Shown: positions 41,877 through 50,508 of the stretch, one piece after another
How positions within the stretch are numbered: the stretch's first letter is position 1
Layout: each line of letters starts with the position of its first letter
Assembly (NCBI GenBank): GCA_016839585.1
Contig: JAEOTZ010000050.1
Coordinates: forward strand, 1 to 64,000
Origin: Promethearchaeota archaeon
Lineage (GTDB): Archaea > Asgardarchaeota > Lokiarchaeia > Sigyniarchaeales > SOKP01
Reading direction: 5' to 3'
DNA: 64,000 nucleotides
Translations under genes and position numbers: made by a program
Notes under the pieces: model-generated
Database searches by the model: none
The model's input: the letters and a program-made list of their open reading frames with translations, nothing else
Told to the model about the DNA's origin: nothing

Positions 41877-42665
41877 ATGGTAAAAAAATCGTTCATTGAT
41901 AATCCTGCTATTTCCAATGTTGTTTTTTATCCTCGAAAAACACCAATTCCACAAAAGTTAGAAGCCAATATTGAAGTTTTACAATTTCAAATTAGTAAAT
42001 ACATAATAATTGGTGGATTTTTCTACTTAAACAATAAAGAATTGCCAACAATTCTACTCTTCCATGGAAATGGAGAGATTGCATTAGAATATCGCTACTT
42101 TTTAGACTTTTTTTTTGAATGTGATGTTAACTTAGCGGTTGTTGATTTTCGCGGCTATGGATTTAGCTCCGGTGAACCAATTTATAGTAGTCTAATAACA
42201 GATGCAATACCAATTTATGATGAATTTTATAAATGGATGCATAATAATAATTTAAACGATTCTCTATTTATCCTAGGTCGTTCACTTGGAAGTATTTGTG
42301 CTTCTGAAATTGGTGCTCATAATCCAGATGGTTTGCGTGGAATTATTTTTGAGAGTGGATTTGCAAGTGCTTATAATATGATGACCCGGTTATTTAGAGT
42401 TAGTAGCCCTGAAATCACTCCAGAATCCTTAAAAGAGTATTCCAATGATACAAGAATAAAGAAATTTAACAAACCCGTTCTAGTAATTCACGGAACAGCA
42501 GATTGGATTATTCCAACTGAAGAAGGAATACTAATATATAAAAATCTCCCTGAGATCGTTGAAAAGAATATAATCTTAATAGAGGGAGCTGGTCATAATA
42601 ATATATTCTCTTTTAAAAATGAGTATATTACTCCCTTGAAGGAATTTATCTCTAAATATAAATAA
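41877..42665 (+). CDS. Alpha/beta hydrolase
   Basis: A 262-residue alpha/beta hydrolase. Oxyanion loop 'LFHGNGEIALEY', 'VVDFRGYGFSSGEP', nucleophile elbow 'GRSLGSICA' (Ser), acid in 'VIHGTADWIIPTEEG', and His in 'IEGAGHNNIF' are all present. It is like the BAAT/ABHD13-type family of cytoplasmic hydrolases. Substrate unknown. Confidence 0.88.
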   Translation: MVKKSFIDNPAISNVVFYPRKTPIPQKLEANIEVLQFQISKYIIIGGFFYLNNKELPTILLFHGNGEIALEYRYFLDFFFECDVNLAVVDFRGYGFSSGEPIYSSLITDAIPIYDEFYKWMHNNNLNDSLFILGRSLGSICASEIGAHNPDGLRGIIFESGFASAYNMMTRLFRVSSPEITPESLKEYSNDTRIKKFNKPVLVIHGTADWIIPTEEGILIYKNLPEIVEKNIILIEGAGHNNIFSFKNEYITPLKEFISKYK

Positions 42666-42790
42666 CCAACTCTTTTTATCTTCGCTTCTAAGAAATCTTT
42701 TTTTCTTCTAAAAATTGGACTAAAGATCATTTTATTACTTTTATTAATATTTGATATTAAGTTAAAAAGTGATCTAAAAAACAGATAATA

Positions 42791-43120
42791 GTGAAAAGTA
42801 TCTTGTCTAAATATGGTTATAATTATTGTACCTATTGTGGTAATAAGCTACCTGATCATAATAAGAACAAAGCGAATTTTTGTTGTTATTGTGGAAAACA
42901 ATTAAGAATTGAAAAGATTATGATATCAAATCAAAGAATTCAATGTACAATCTGCCACAAATATATCAATTATAATGAAACTAAAACCATAACTTGCTCC
43001 TATTGTGGTAGTAAATATCATGATTATTGCATATCATCTTGGTTGATAAAATATAATGCGTGTCCTTTGTGCCAAAATGTATTTTTAAATCCCAATCTTA
43101 TTCAATTAAATAAGGAATAA
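42791..43120 (+). CDS. Small protein with zinc ribbon and RING-like finger
   Basis: A 109-residue protein. The N-terminal half is a zinc ribbon (two Cys pairs 'YCTYCGNKL' and 'FCCYCGKQL'). The C-terminal half is a C4HC3 RING-like finger: C-x2-C at 'CTIC', C-x2-C-x4-H-x2-C at 'CSYCGSKYHDYC', then 'ISSWLIKYNACPLC'. The stretch 'YHDYCISSWL' followed by 'CPLC' is strikingly like eukaryotic RING-H2 E3 ligases. The spacing equals both fingers of the VWA protein at 6106. Start is GTG. A ubiquitin-ligase-like role is possible but no E1/E2 genes are in the window. Confidence 0.75.
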   Translation: MKSILSKYGYNYCTYCGNKLPDHNKNKANFCCYCGKQLRIEKIMISNQRIQCTICHKYINYNETKTITCSYCGSKYHDYCISSWLIKYNACPLCQNVFLNPNLIQLNKE

Positions 43121-43143
43121 TAAAAAAAAGATTAGATAAAAAA

Positions 43144-43779
43144 TTATTTTATTTTTAGTATAAAAAATCCATTTTCAACAAACCAAGTTAGGTTTGCGAA
43201 GAGAAATAACCACTCAGCAAGAGTTCGGGGCTCAACAGCAACATCCTCATTTATTCTATTAACTATTAATAAAATCAAATATAAGATAAAGAAAAATGCC
43301 ACTATTATATTAAATATAACTTGCCATTTAGAGAAATCTGATATCTTACGTTCTAAAGCTGCATAACCAAAAAGATATAGGATTCCTGTAAAGAAAAAAA
43401 GTAATTCTGAAATGTAGTGCATTTTATACGCATCTTCTGCATTAAATATTGCTAAGCCTAGAATTCCTACTGCTGAAAGTACACCAAAAATACACATTAA
43501 CCAAGTTCCCAGTTTATAAGCTCCTTTTTCTAGCAGGTATTGAGTAAAACCAAATATAAAGAAGATCATTAATATTCCTGTGATAAACCATAGAGCATTA
43601 AAATATATCCATAAGTCATTCGATGATGGTTCTCCTAAGTTACTGATAAATGTAGACAAAAAGCTAAAATCAGGGTGTACTAAAATGGCAGGTATAAGCC
43701 CAATCATGAATATTATGACTCCTATAATAGCAAAATAACTTGCATGAATTTTTTCATAGATTTTATTTAGTTTTTCCAT
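43144..43779 (-). CDS. DUF998-type six-helix membrane protein
   Basis: A protein of about 211 residues with six membrane helices: 'SYFAIIGVIIFMIGLIPAILV', 'FLSTFISNLGEPSSNDLWIYFNALWFITGILMI' (the 'S.LG' motif of DUF998), 'TWLMCIFGVLSAVGILGLAIF', 'YISELLFFFTGILYLFGYA' and two more. The family function is unknown. I choose ATG 43779 ('MEKLNK') over an upstream TTG. Confidence 0.7.
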   Translation of the reverse strand: MEKLNKIYEKIHASYFAIIGVIIFMIGLIPAILVHPDFSFLSTFISNLGEPSSNDLWIYFNALWFITGILMIFFIFGFTQYLLEKGAYKLGTWLMCIFGVLSAVGILGLAIFNAEDAYKMHYISELLFFFTGILYLFGYAALERKISDFSKWQVIFNIIVAFFFILYLILLIVNRINEDVAVEPRTLAEWLFLFANLTWFVENGFFILKIK

Positions 43780-44431
43780 CGTTAACAACTTATTTTTATT
43801 TTTAACATATAGTTTTTATTAAAACTATATAGAATTTAGGTCATATTTATAATTATTTCAATTAAATGTTTTTGAAAAACTTCCTGTAGGGAAGTTAATG
43901 AGAAAATTTTACTTTCACCTTTAATTTATAACATTTAAAAATAATATAGAAAAAAAATAATAATTATTAGAATTCGAAAGAGGGAATAGCAAAATCATTC
44001 ATTGCGCTAAGACTTTTTGAGACCAAATCACTATTGTCGGGATTGGTTTTGGAAAATCGTTGTAAGAAAAAGAAACTTAACACGGGGATAAAGGTTCCAA
44101 GATATATGGAAATAGTTAGTAATAAAGAGAATAAAATTGCATTTTTAAAATTAGTTGCCTTTAACATGTTTAGATATAGGAAATTTATATTTAAAAAGTT
44201 AAGTATCTTTAGTCTTTTATTAAATTTTTTGTTGTTCTGCTAACCAAGGAGAAGAAGAAAGTTTTGAGAGATTACGGGCATATATTAAAAAATTGTATAA
44301 AGAGCAACAATAAGAAAAAAGTTGAATAATAAATATTAATTTAAATTTTTTCTTTTAGTAACAATTCAAGAAGTTCATGCCTCAGAATCAAGTTTTTTGC
44401 AGATATGCATTAATTGGTGATGATTTAGAAC
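43780..44431. other. Gene-poor region with probable gene remnants
   Basis: About 650 bp. A 7-bp-stem hairpin (AACTTCC / GGAAGTT) lies near 43880. A minus-strand 66-codon frame (43967-44167) has one membrane helix ('FSLLLTISIYLGTFIPVLSFFFL') and could be a small membrane protein or a fragment. On the plus strand near 44241-44312 a tail 'ANQGEEESFERLRAYIKKLYKE' followed by a stop looks like the end of a lost gene. I see no RNA gene. Confidence 0.35.
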
Positions 44432-44692
44432 TTAAACAGAATGTTTAAATTCTTCTAACGCATTTTCAAACTCATAAATTAATATAAGTTTGAATTCTGG
44501 GTCTTTTTTTTCAAAAGGAATAATCTCATTTCCGGTATAAATATCTGAAGGAGTTAATTTTTCAAAAATGGTAGAAAAAGGAATTACTAAAGTTGATATG
44601 TCAATAAACTCTTCAGGAGTATTAACTTGTTTTCTTTTCTCTATATTATTGATTCCTTTACTTATTAATTCTAAACTCAATTTCAATCTCAC
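44432..44692 (-). CDS. Small protein with a GNExIPF motif (paralogue A)
   Basis: An 86-residue protein starting with GTG. Its second half 'YTGNEIIPFEKKDPEFKLIL' then 'EFENALEEF' matches that of the 93-residue protein at 47161 ('YFGNEKIPFKERHPEFRMIL', 'EFSSAIKEF'). No known family recognised. It is the last of several small minus-strand genes. The paralogy supports that it is a real gene. Confidence 0.5.
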   Translation of the reverse strand: MRLKLSLELISKGINNIEKRKQVNTPEEFIDISTLVIPFSTIFEKLTPSDIYTGNEIIPFEKKDPEFKLILIYEFENALEEFKHSV

Positions 44693-44781
44693 ATTAATTT
44701 ATTTAACCATATTATAATATCAGTCGTATTTAAAAGAAAACTCTCGACAAATTTAGTAATAAAACTAAAATCGAATATTAA

Positions 44782-45066
44782 TTATCTCTTAAGATTTTTT
44801 ATTATCTCCCTCAAATATAATTTCATGAAGAATCTTTCACTTTTACAATAGTCCAGCTTTTGTTTATTAGTTAGATTTGAATTAGTTAATAAAAGAGAAT
44901 GTAGAATTTTTATTATTGCTAAATTCTCATTAGTAATAATTATCGAATCTCTTGTAATAATACAATTAATCTTATCATTTTCATTCTCGATTACAGATGA
45001 CCTTTTAAAATCTGGTTTTTGATGGATTAGATATGATTGTTTTATCTTTCCAACATTTAAACCCAT
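44782..45066 (-). CDS. Hypothetical small protein (94 aa)
   Basis: A 94-residue basic protein whose ATG follows a strong GAGGTG site by 4 nt, supporting translation. It shows 'INCIITRDSIIITNENLAIIKILHSLLL', a strand-helix pattern, and a basic C-terminus. It is 10 bp after the 45077 gene, probably co-transcribed. No family recognised. Confidence 0.45.
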   Translation of the reverse strand: MGLNVGKIKQSYLIHQKPDFKRSSVIENENDKINCIITRDSIIITNENLAIIKILHSLLLTNSNLTNKQKLDYCKSERFFMKLYLREIIKNLKR

Positions 45067-45076
45067 CTTTCACCTC

Positions 45077-45397
45077 TTAAAATTTCTTTTTCATTAGGAA
45101 TTCTTGCTTCAATATATGTTTATGTTTAGTCGTCGACTTTACTTGTATATCTTTTTCTTTATTTGCAAAAATATCAACAGGAAAAGTATCTTTATACAAA
45201 TTAAGCATTAAAATTATAAGATTTGAGATATTATGATAACATTCTCTTGAATCCTTGTTGTTGAATAAATCAGCTACAAGTTTAGATAACAGTCGAAATT
45301 TTGTTCTTTGAATTCTCCTTTTATTTTGTGATTCCTCTGGTTTTAGAATTGTTTCTAAAAGATTCTCAACCTTCCTTTCTAATAATTGTGAATTCAC
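45077..45397 (-). CDS. Hypothetical helical protein (106 aa)
   Basis: A 106-residue, Lys/Arg-rich helical protein starting with GTG after GGATG. 'RTKFRLLSKLVADLFNNKDSRECYHNISNLIILMLNLYK' forms amphipathic helices. It is probably in an operon with 44782. No family recognised. Confidence 0.45.
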   Translation of the reverse strand: MNSQLLERKVENLLETILKPEESQNKRRIQRTKFRLLSKLVADLFNNKDSRECYHNISNLIILMLNLYKDTFPVDIFANKEKDIQVKSTTKHKHILKQEFLMKKKF

Positions 45398-45515
45398 TTT
45401 TCATCCAAGTCAGAATATTAGTTTAAAGGTAATTCTTTACCAAAATATAAAAAGAAAGAGGATTTTTGTTCAAGAAATACTGAATCTAATAGGCGATGTC
45501 ATAACATAGAACTAT

Positions 45516-45713
45516 CTACTTTAAATCTTCTTTTATTTCTCCATTTGGAAGTAAATTATCGGGGTGGGGTATACCTTTTTCTTCCATTTCGTATCTTACA
45601 CATTCAATATTACTAATTAAGCAATATTCTTCAATCCATTTTCTTTCAAGTTTACCACTTTCCACATAATATTTAATTGGACAGCAAAAATACCACTTAC
45701 ATACTTTTGGCAT
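45516..45713 (-). CDS. Small cysteine-rich archaeal protein (65 aa)
   Basis: A 65-residue protein, 'MPKVCKWYFCCPIKYYVESG', 'KWIEEYCLISNIECVRYEMEE'. The Cys spacing and the 'CP.K...E.GKL..KWIE.YC' pattern recur in small uncharacterised archaeal proteins, so a metal or cluster site is possible. I choose the ATG at 45713, 8 nt after AAAGGT; the longer frame adds a non-conserved hydrophobic lead. Confidence 0.6.
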   Translation of the reverse strand: MPKVCKWYFCCPIKYYVESGKLERKWIEEYCLISNIECVRYEMEEKGIPHPDNLLPNGEIKEDLK

Positions 45714-45864
45714 GCCTAAATACCTTTTTATATGAAATAAGAAAAAAAATCCTATCAATTCTGATATTTAATAAAAAGAATAATAAGCTTTATGGTTAAT
45801 AATATCAATTTATTAAAAAGAAGATTAATTTTTCAAAACATATCATTAAAAGACTTAATTGAAA

Positions 45865-46218
45865 ATGAAAGCAATTGGATTGGTTTTTTTGTACAATCGG
45901 ATAGAAGGTAATCCAGAAGAAGTTTCTAGAAAATTTAGCAAACACTTCCATCTGGTTAGTGAGAATTTAGTCACGGAAGGTTTAATTGATTTGCCTGAAC
46001 TAAAAAAGATAATAGATTTGAAACAAATTTATTGGGCAGGGATTAAAGAACGATTTTTAGAAATATTAGAAGATGAAAAAGCTATAGGAAAACTAGCATG
46101 GAAAGTTTTTAAAGATTTTTCTGGTAAAGAACCTTTTGATGAAGTTAAATCTTTAGTATATGATAAAAATGAAGTTCCATGGAAATTTATCTTGATGGCT
46201 TGCGTTCTTTATGAATAA
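45865..46218 (+). CDS. Hypothetical protein (117 aa)
   Basis: A soluble helical protein, 'AIGLVFLYNRIEGNPEEVSRKF', 'KQIYWAGIKERFLEILEDEKAIG'. ATG at 45865 is preferred over TTG at 45859. No family recognised. Confidence 0.45.
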   Translation: MKAIGLVFLYNRIEGNPEEVSRKFSKHFHLVSENLVTEGLIDLPELKKIIDLKQIYWAGIKERFLEILEDEKAIGKLAWKVFKDFSGKEPFDEVKSLVYDKNEVPWKFILMACVLYE

Positions 46219-46263
46219 TAAACTTAAATTGTGTAATTAAAAAGATAAGAAAAAAAAAAGGAA

Positions 46264-46986
46264 TTATTTTAATTTATTTCGTTTTCTTACAAGGAGTATG
46301 GAAATACCAATCATTACACAGATCAGTATGAATAAATTATAACTAGGAATCTTGTCTCCTCTTGTAGTGGACAGATCAGGAGCGAAATCCGCGTACTCAC
46401 AATCGAAAGGATACTGCCAAAAATGAGTATATAACAGACATTTCATATTACTCGGAATTTCCTCAACAGCATCAGGAATATAGGCAATTATTGAATGTTG
46501 TGAGACATCACTAAGGATATTTGCTGGGGTTGCTGTACTTGAATTTTCCCAGGCAGTACCATTCCAGACTTCAAAAGCTACATCGGTTCCTCCCAAACTT
46601 TAACATTTCTCTAATGTAACGAAAAGAGAGCCAAAATTTTCAAATTCTAATCTGTAATAAGGGACTCTACATGCATAATTAATCTCACCCCATAGCATAA
46701 ATCCTTCAGAAAAAGTAAGAGTAGTCCAATGACTACTATTCCAATCACCAAGATCACCCACTACAGTAAAGCTTACGTAGTTTCCAGTAATATTAAGTTT
46801 AACAATATCAATTTCATCATGAAAATCCCCAATAACTTTTTCATCAGTACTTTCGCAATATCGATAAACATCGTCTTCAGCATCAATGAATATATAATCA
46901 TAACCATTTACTACTGGTAAGAAAGATATTACTGATAAAAAGACAAGAATACCAAAAACAGCTAAAAGGATATTTTTTTTTGTCAT
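46264..46986 (-). pseudogene. Exported membrane-anchored protein interrupted by an in-frame stop
   Basis: Two frames in the same phase make one protein: residues 1-128 with a signal peptide ('KNILLAVFGILVFLSVISFLPVV') and a beta-rich domain ('DIVKLNITGNYVSFTVVGDLGD'), then a TAA at 46600-46602, then 'GGTDVAFEVWNGTAWENSS' to a C-terminal helix ('NLFILICVMIGISILLVRKRNK'). The reading matches a single secreted protein with a C-terminal anchor. The stop is TAA, so selenocysteine or pyrrolysine insertion is excluded. Likely a recent nonsense mutation or a sequence error. Confidence 0.65.
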
Positions 46987-47160
46987 TTTCTATCAATATG
47001 TATTTTTTTATTATAATCCTTTATTGGATTAAATAGACATAAGTTAAATGGTTATTTAAAGAATTTGGACTTTTCTTACTAAATATAAATTAACGAGTTC
47101 AAAGTGAAATATTAGTTTTTTTATAGGAAACTTAATTTTCCTATTAAAATCAAAAAATCT

Positions 47161-47442
47161 TTATATCTTTTTATTAAGATTTCTACTGAATTCCTTGATA
47201 GCACTAGAAAATTCATTTCTTAATATCATCCTAAATTCCGGATGTCTCTCTTTGAATGGTATCTTTTCATTTCCGAAATAAACCCAAGAACACTGCTTGC
47301 TTTTAGATAAAGAAGAAAATGAAACTACACAACTAGAAAGAGAAAAATAATGATCTACAGAATTATTATATCTGCTCTTTAATACATCATTGTAAAACTT
47401 TTCTATTCTTCCAGAACTCATTTTCAGCCAACTTTTTACCAT
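47161..47442 (-). CDS. Small protein with a GNExIPF motif (paralogue B)
   Basis: A 93-residue protein sharing its C-terminal half with the 44432 protein ('GNEKIPFKERHPEFRMIL'). Its ATG directly abuts the stop codon of the RHH regulator gene, so the pair is translationally coupled. The N-terminal half differs from paralogue A. A toxin-antitoxin-like or regulator/partner pair is possible but not shown by any known motif. Confidence 0.55.
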   Translation of the reverse strand: MVKSWLKMSSGRIEKFYNDVLKSRYNNSVDHYFSLSSCVVSFSSLSKSKQCSWVYFGNEKIPFKERHPEFRMILRNEFSSAIKEFSRNLNKKI

Positions 47443-47892
47443 TTATTCTAATTTAACTACATAATTACCGTCAATTTCAAGATTTAGACCTTTTGCTTCT
47501 AATTCATCTCCATAATCCGTTATAATATCAATTAAAGTATCATAAGGTATCTCCATTTTATCTGCTAATTTTGATATTTCAAATCTTCTCATTCTCTTAA
47601 AAAGGTGAATTAATCTTTCAATCACTTTTTCCTTTTCTTCTTCTATTACTTCTATTTGTAGTTCTCTCCGTATATCTGAAAACTTAATTCCATAAGTATT
47701 CTGAATTATATCAGTATTAGCCCCTATCCATTTTTTCAATATTGTTCGAATGACCTCTGATTTGTTCTGTCCTTCATACCCAACTAAATTACTGATAAGT
47801 AATTCATCAAATTCATCTAGACTAACAGTAATTCTAGGTAATTTAGGTTTTTTACGTTCCTTTTCAGTATTAACATCAGAGTTGGAACTCAT
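47443..47892 (-). CDS. RHH (CopG-like) DNA-binding protein with helical C-terminal domain
   Basis: A protein of about 149 residues. After a Lys/Glu-rich start, 'LPRITVSLDEFDELLISNLVGYEGQNKSEVIRTILKKW' is a ribbon-helix-helix DNA-binding domain. The C-terminal part 'RLIHLFKRMRRFEISKLADKMEIPYDTLIDII', 'LNLEIDGNYVVKLE' is like the winged-helix end of PCI proteins. I choose ATG 47892: a palindromic TATA-like ATTTATAAAT at 47944-47953 lies upstream, whereas the longer start at 47961 would be before that box. It is coupled to the 47161 gene. Confidence 0.65.
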   Translation of the reverse strand: MSSNSDVNTEKERKKPKLPRITVSLDEFDELLISNLVGYEGQNKSEVIRTILKKWIGANTDIIQNTYGIKFSDIRRELQIEVIEEEKEKVIERLIHLFKRMRRFEISKLADKMEIPYDTLIDIITDYGDELEAKGLNLEIDGNYVVKLE

Positions 47893-47943
47893 CGTTCTAT
47901 GTCGACAAAAATTTGTTCTACTAATTTTCATATGGGAAGATGC

Positions 47944-47953
47944 ATTTATAAAT
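47944..47953 (-). promoter_or_regulatory. TATA-like box of the RHH operon
   Basis: ATTTATAAAT lies about 50 bp before the ATG at 47892, a fitting distance for an archaeal promoter with a short leader. Confidence 0.4.
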
Positions 47954-48094
47954 CTTTGCATAATATGATCTGCATCTGCACTGCATCACAAGATTTAAAT
48001 ATGAAAAGGATCATAGTTTTAATATCCAAATAATATTGCTATAACACATCAATATTACCATAAAAAATGAATAAGTATCGAATGTGTGTGTGAA

Positions 48095-48736
48095 ATGTTA
48101 GAACTTTATACACCTAATTATGAAATTCTTAATACAAAAGAAAGGATAACGGTTGATTTATTAAAAGAAAGCCAAGAATTTTTGGAGCAACTCGACATTA
48201 ATTTTGATTTGTTACTAGATACGATTACATTAATATATCGATATTTGAGGAAATGTGAAAAAATCCCTCATAACTTGTTTAAATTCCTAATTTCTGCATA
48301 TTACATAGTCTCAAGACACCCTTTAGCATTTCCTCTTCATGAATCAAAACAAGATTTTTGTGAGAAGTTTGGACTTCAGCCTAGCTCATTAGAATACAGT
48401 GTAGATAAGATCTCAAACAAATTAAACTTGGTAAAAATCTTGGATGACATGAATTATCCATATTTTCTTGATCCAGATTCTGATTTAGGTTTAAAGTTTG
48501 TGAAAAATATTGTTAAAACTACTGTTGAAAAATCTATGATGAAGTTTTTACTATATAATAAACCAATCAATTCACAAATCTTAACTGAACAATTAGTTTC
48601 AAAAATAATTTTTGAGGAGAATATCTTTCCAGAAGAACTCTTTCGACAATTTTACGAGATAACTTTCGAATTTGTAGAAGAAAAATTTCAAGATTATTAT
48701 GATTATGTTGAATTACAGCAAAAATATCTTATTTAA
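48095..48736 (+). CDS. Hypothetical protein, TFIIB-cyclin-like helices (213 aa)
   Basis: An all-helical soluble protein. 'DLLLDTITLIYRYLRKCEKIP', 'FKFLISAYYIVSRHPLAFPLH', 'SKQDFCEKFGLQPSSLEYSVDKI' has the spacing of a cyclin-like fold as in TFIIB repeats, but no zinc ribbon is present. That likeness is weak. It diverges from the RHH operon. I choose ATG 48095 over GTG 48086. Confidence 0.4.
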   Translation: MLELYTPNYEILNTKERITVDLLKESQEFLEQLDINFDLLLDTITLIYRYLRKCEKIPHNLFKFLISAYYIVSRHPLAFPLHESKQDFCEKFGLQPSSLEYSVDKISNKLNLVKILDDMNYPYFLDPDSDLGLKFVKNIVKTTVEKSMMKFLLYNKPINSQILTEQLVSKIIFEENIFPEELFRQFYEITFEFVEEKFQDYYDYVELQQKYLI

Positions 48737-48770
48737 TTTTTTTAATTTAAATTTTTTTAATTTCCTTAAA

Positions 48771-49613
48771 TCAACTCTCATATAAGCTTATATTACTTAA
48801 AATTGAATCTACTTTGGAAAATAATCCTGTTATTAAACTCAATTCTTTTTTTGACATAAAAGCACGTTCAAAAACATTTTTAAACGCAAAAAATACATTT
48901 TCTTTTTTATGAGATCTTATTCTCAACTTTTCAATAAGGTGGTCTATAAATTTATAAAGAGTAAGACGGTTTTCTTTATTTGCATAAAGAATAGGGTGTT
49001 GTCCTCGTCCAATTGTTAATATGCTTATTTTTTTAAATATTTCATATAAAACTATTCCACAAGCGTGTGAAATATTTAAAGTAGGGTAATTAGGTCCTGT
49101 AGGGATTCTTAATAATATATCTACAAAGTTGATTTCTTCATTAGTTAAACCTCGAGACTCCTTACCAAAAAGTATAGCAATTTTTAATGGAGTTTCGGAT
49201 TTTGGAAATATTAAGTCTTCAGGGAAAATCGCTAATCTTCTAATATTTGAGTAGCTTTCGCCTTTGGCCGTTGTAGCAATAATTAAATCAAATTTTTTTA
49301 AATAATTTTTTAATGTAGGCAGATGATCTTCTTGATCTTGAATAGTTATTAATTCAGCATTAAAAAGAATATCTTTTCCATGCATAGCAAATCCTTGGGT
49401 TTCATAACTGAATATTTTCTCAATTTCTTCAATTGGATTAAAAATAACAAGCTTTTTAAAGTTGAAATTTTCCATTAGACGTGCTATAGATCCAATATTC
49501 CCTGCATGCTCAGGTTGAACCAATACTACAGAAAAAGATAAAGTTTCATATTCTTTTATTATATGTGTTTCTTGAAAAGTGTCAATTTCTCTTTTAATTT
49601 TCTTTTTATCCAA
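48771..49613 (-). CDS. trmJ: TrmJ-type SPOUT RNA methyltransferase
   Basis: A 280-residue SpoU/TrmJ-like methyltransferase: motif 1 'VVLVQPEHAGNIGSIARLMENF', 'DLIIATTAKGESYSNIRR', motif 2 'IAILFGKESRGLTNEEINF', motif 3 'LRIPTGPNYPTLNISHACGIVLYEI', forming the trefoil knot that binds SAM. TrmJ 2'-O-methylates position 32 of tRNA. The TTG start follows GTGAG. Convergent with the 48095 gene. Confidence 0.9.
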   Translation of the reverse strand: MDKKKIKREIDTFQETHIIKEYETLSFSVVLVQPEHAGNIGSIARLMENFNFKKLVIFNPIEEIEKIFSYETQGFAMHGKDILFNAELITIQDQEDHLPTLKNYLKKFDLIIATTAKGESYSNIRRLAIFPEDLIFPKSETPLKIAILFGKESRGLTNEEINFVDILLRIPTGPNYPTLNISHACGIVLYEIFKKISILTIGRGQHPILYANKENRLTLYKFIDHLIEKLRIRSHKKENVFFAFKNVFERAFMSKKELSLITGLFSKVDSILSNISLYES

Positions 49614-49831
49614 TTTTGCTCACTCATTATTGGAATTTTTAAACTTTTTATCAAGGAGAGTTATTAAAAATTAAAAATCTTCCTTTATAATTTATATTAT
49701 TTATTAAGAACCGATTCAAAAAAATTGATATCGTTCATGAAAGATATTTATATTGAAATTACCATTAATTAGTTATAATATTAATTTTGAATAATTATTA
49801 CTTCAAAAGTATTAATTTTTAAGTATTTAAT

Positions 49832-50434
49832 GTGAGTCAAATGCCAGTATATAAAAACATCGGAGAGTATCTTGAATTTATCAATATAAGTAATGAAAAG
49901 TTCACATTATTTGAGTGGAAACCAGCTAGATCATTTAAAAGATATGATTTAGATTTAAATATTGTCAAACAAAATCCAGTTAACGATATTTTCTTTCATT
50001 TAACCAAGGGAAATATGAAAATTGTACATATCAGAAGAGATAATTTAATATATACTGTTGGTTCGAGAAATGAAGTACAATTTCAATTATTGGAAGCTTT
50101 ATTGGATCATGTAAGTTTTAAATTTCATGATATATATGATGTGGAGGTAATTTTGTCCTATGGAAATTTTTCTATTAATATTTTTAATGCTTTTAAAAAT
50201 GAAATTGAAGATATTATAGTACAGTTTGCAGATTTGGGCTTATTAAAAAGAATAAATGTTGAATGTAGAGTATGTAATAAAGTTCTAACCTTATTTGTTA
50301 AAAAAAATTTTATTGAAAATGCTGAATCTTATCCTGTTCCAATAGTATATGTTCATGAGGGGCACGCTATTTTATGCTTTATTGATCAAAATTTTGATAT
50401 ACGTGGAGTAGAATTAGTTAATATTACAGGGTAA
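49832..50434 (+). CDS. Hypothetical protein, possible longin-like domain
   Basis: A 200-residue protein. The region 'KIVHIRRDNLIYTVGSRNEVQFQLLEALLDHVSFKF' followed by 'DVEVILSYGNFSINIFNAFKNEIEDII' has the strand-strand-helix order of a longin/roadblock-type fold. A C-terminal part with 'VECRVCNKVLTLFV' and 'YVHEGHAILCFIDQNFDIRGVE' contains two Cys and two His that could bind a metal. Start GTG. It opens a set of genes typical of Asgard archaea and lies upstream of 50509 on the same strand. The fold call is tentative. Confidence 0.45.
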   Translation: MSQMPVYKNIGEYLEFINISNEKFTLFEWKPARSFKRYDLDLNIVKQNPVNDIFFHLTKGNMKIVHIRRDNLIYTVGSRNEVQFQLLEALLDHVSFKFHDIYDVEVILSYGNFSINIFNAFKNEIEDIIVQFADLGLLKRINVECRVCNKVLTLFVKKNFIENAESYPVPIVYVHEGHAILCFIDQNFDIRGVELVNITG

Positions 50435-50508
50435 TGATAAAGAAATTAATTAAATTAATAATAAAATATTAAGAAATAGTTATAAAATAACTAAACAATT
50501 TAATAATT

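Noticed and set aside
46600-46602. Selenocysteine or pyrrolysine recoding of the internal stop
   Set aside because: The codon is TAA, not TGA or TAG.
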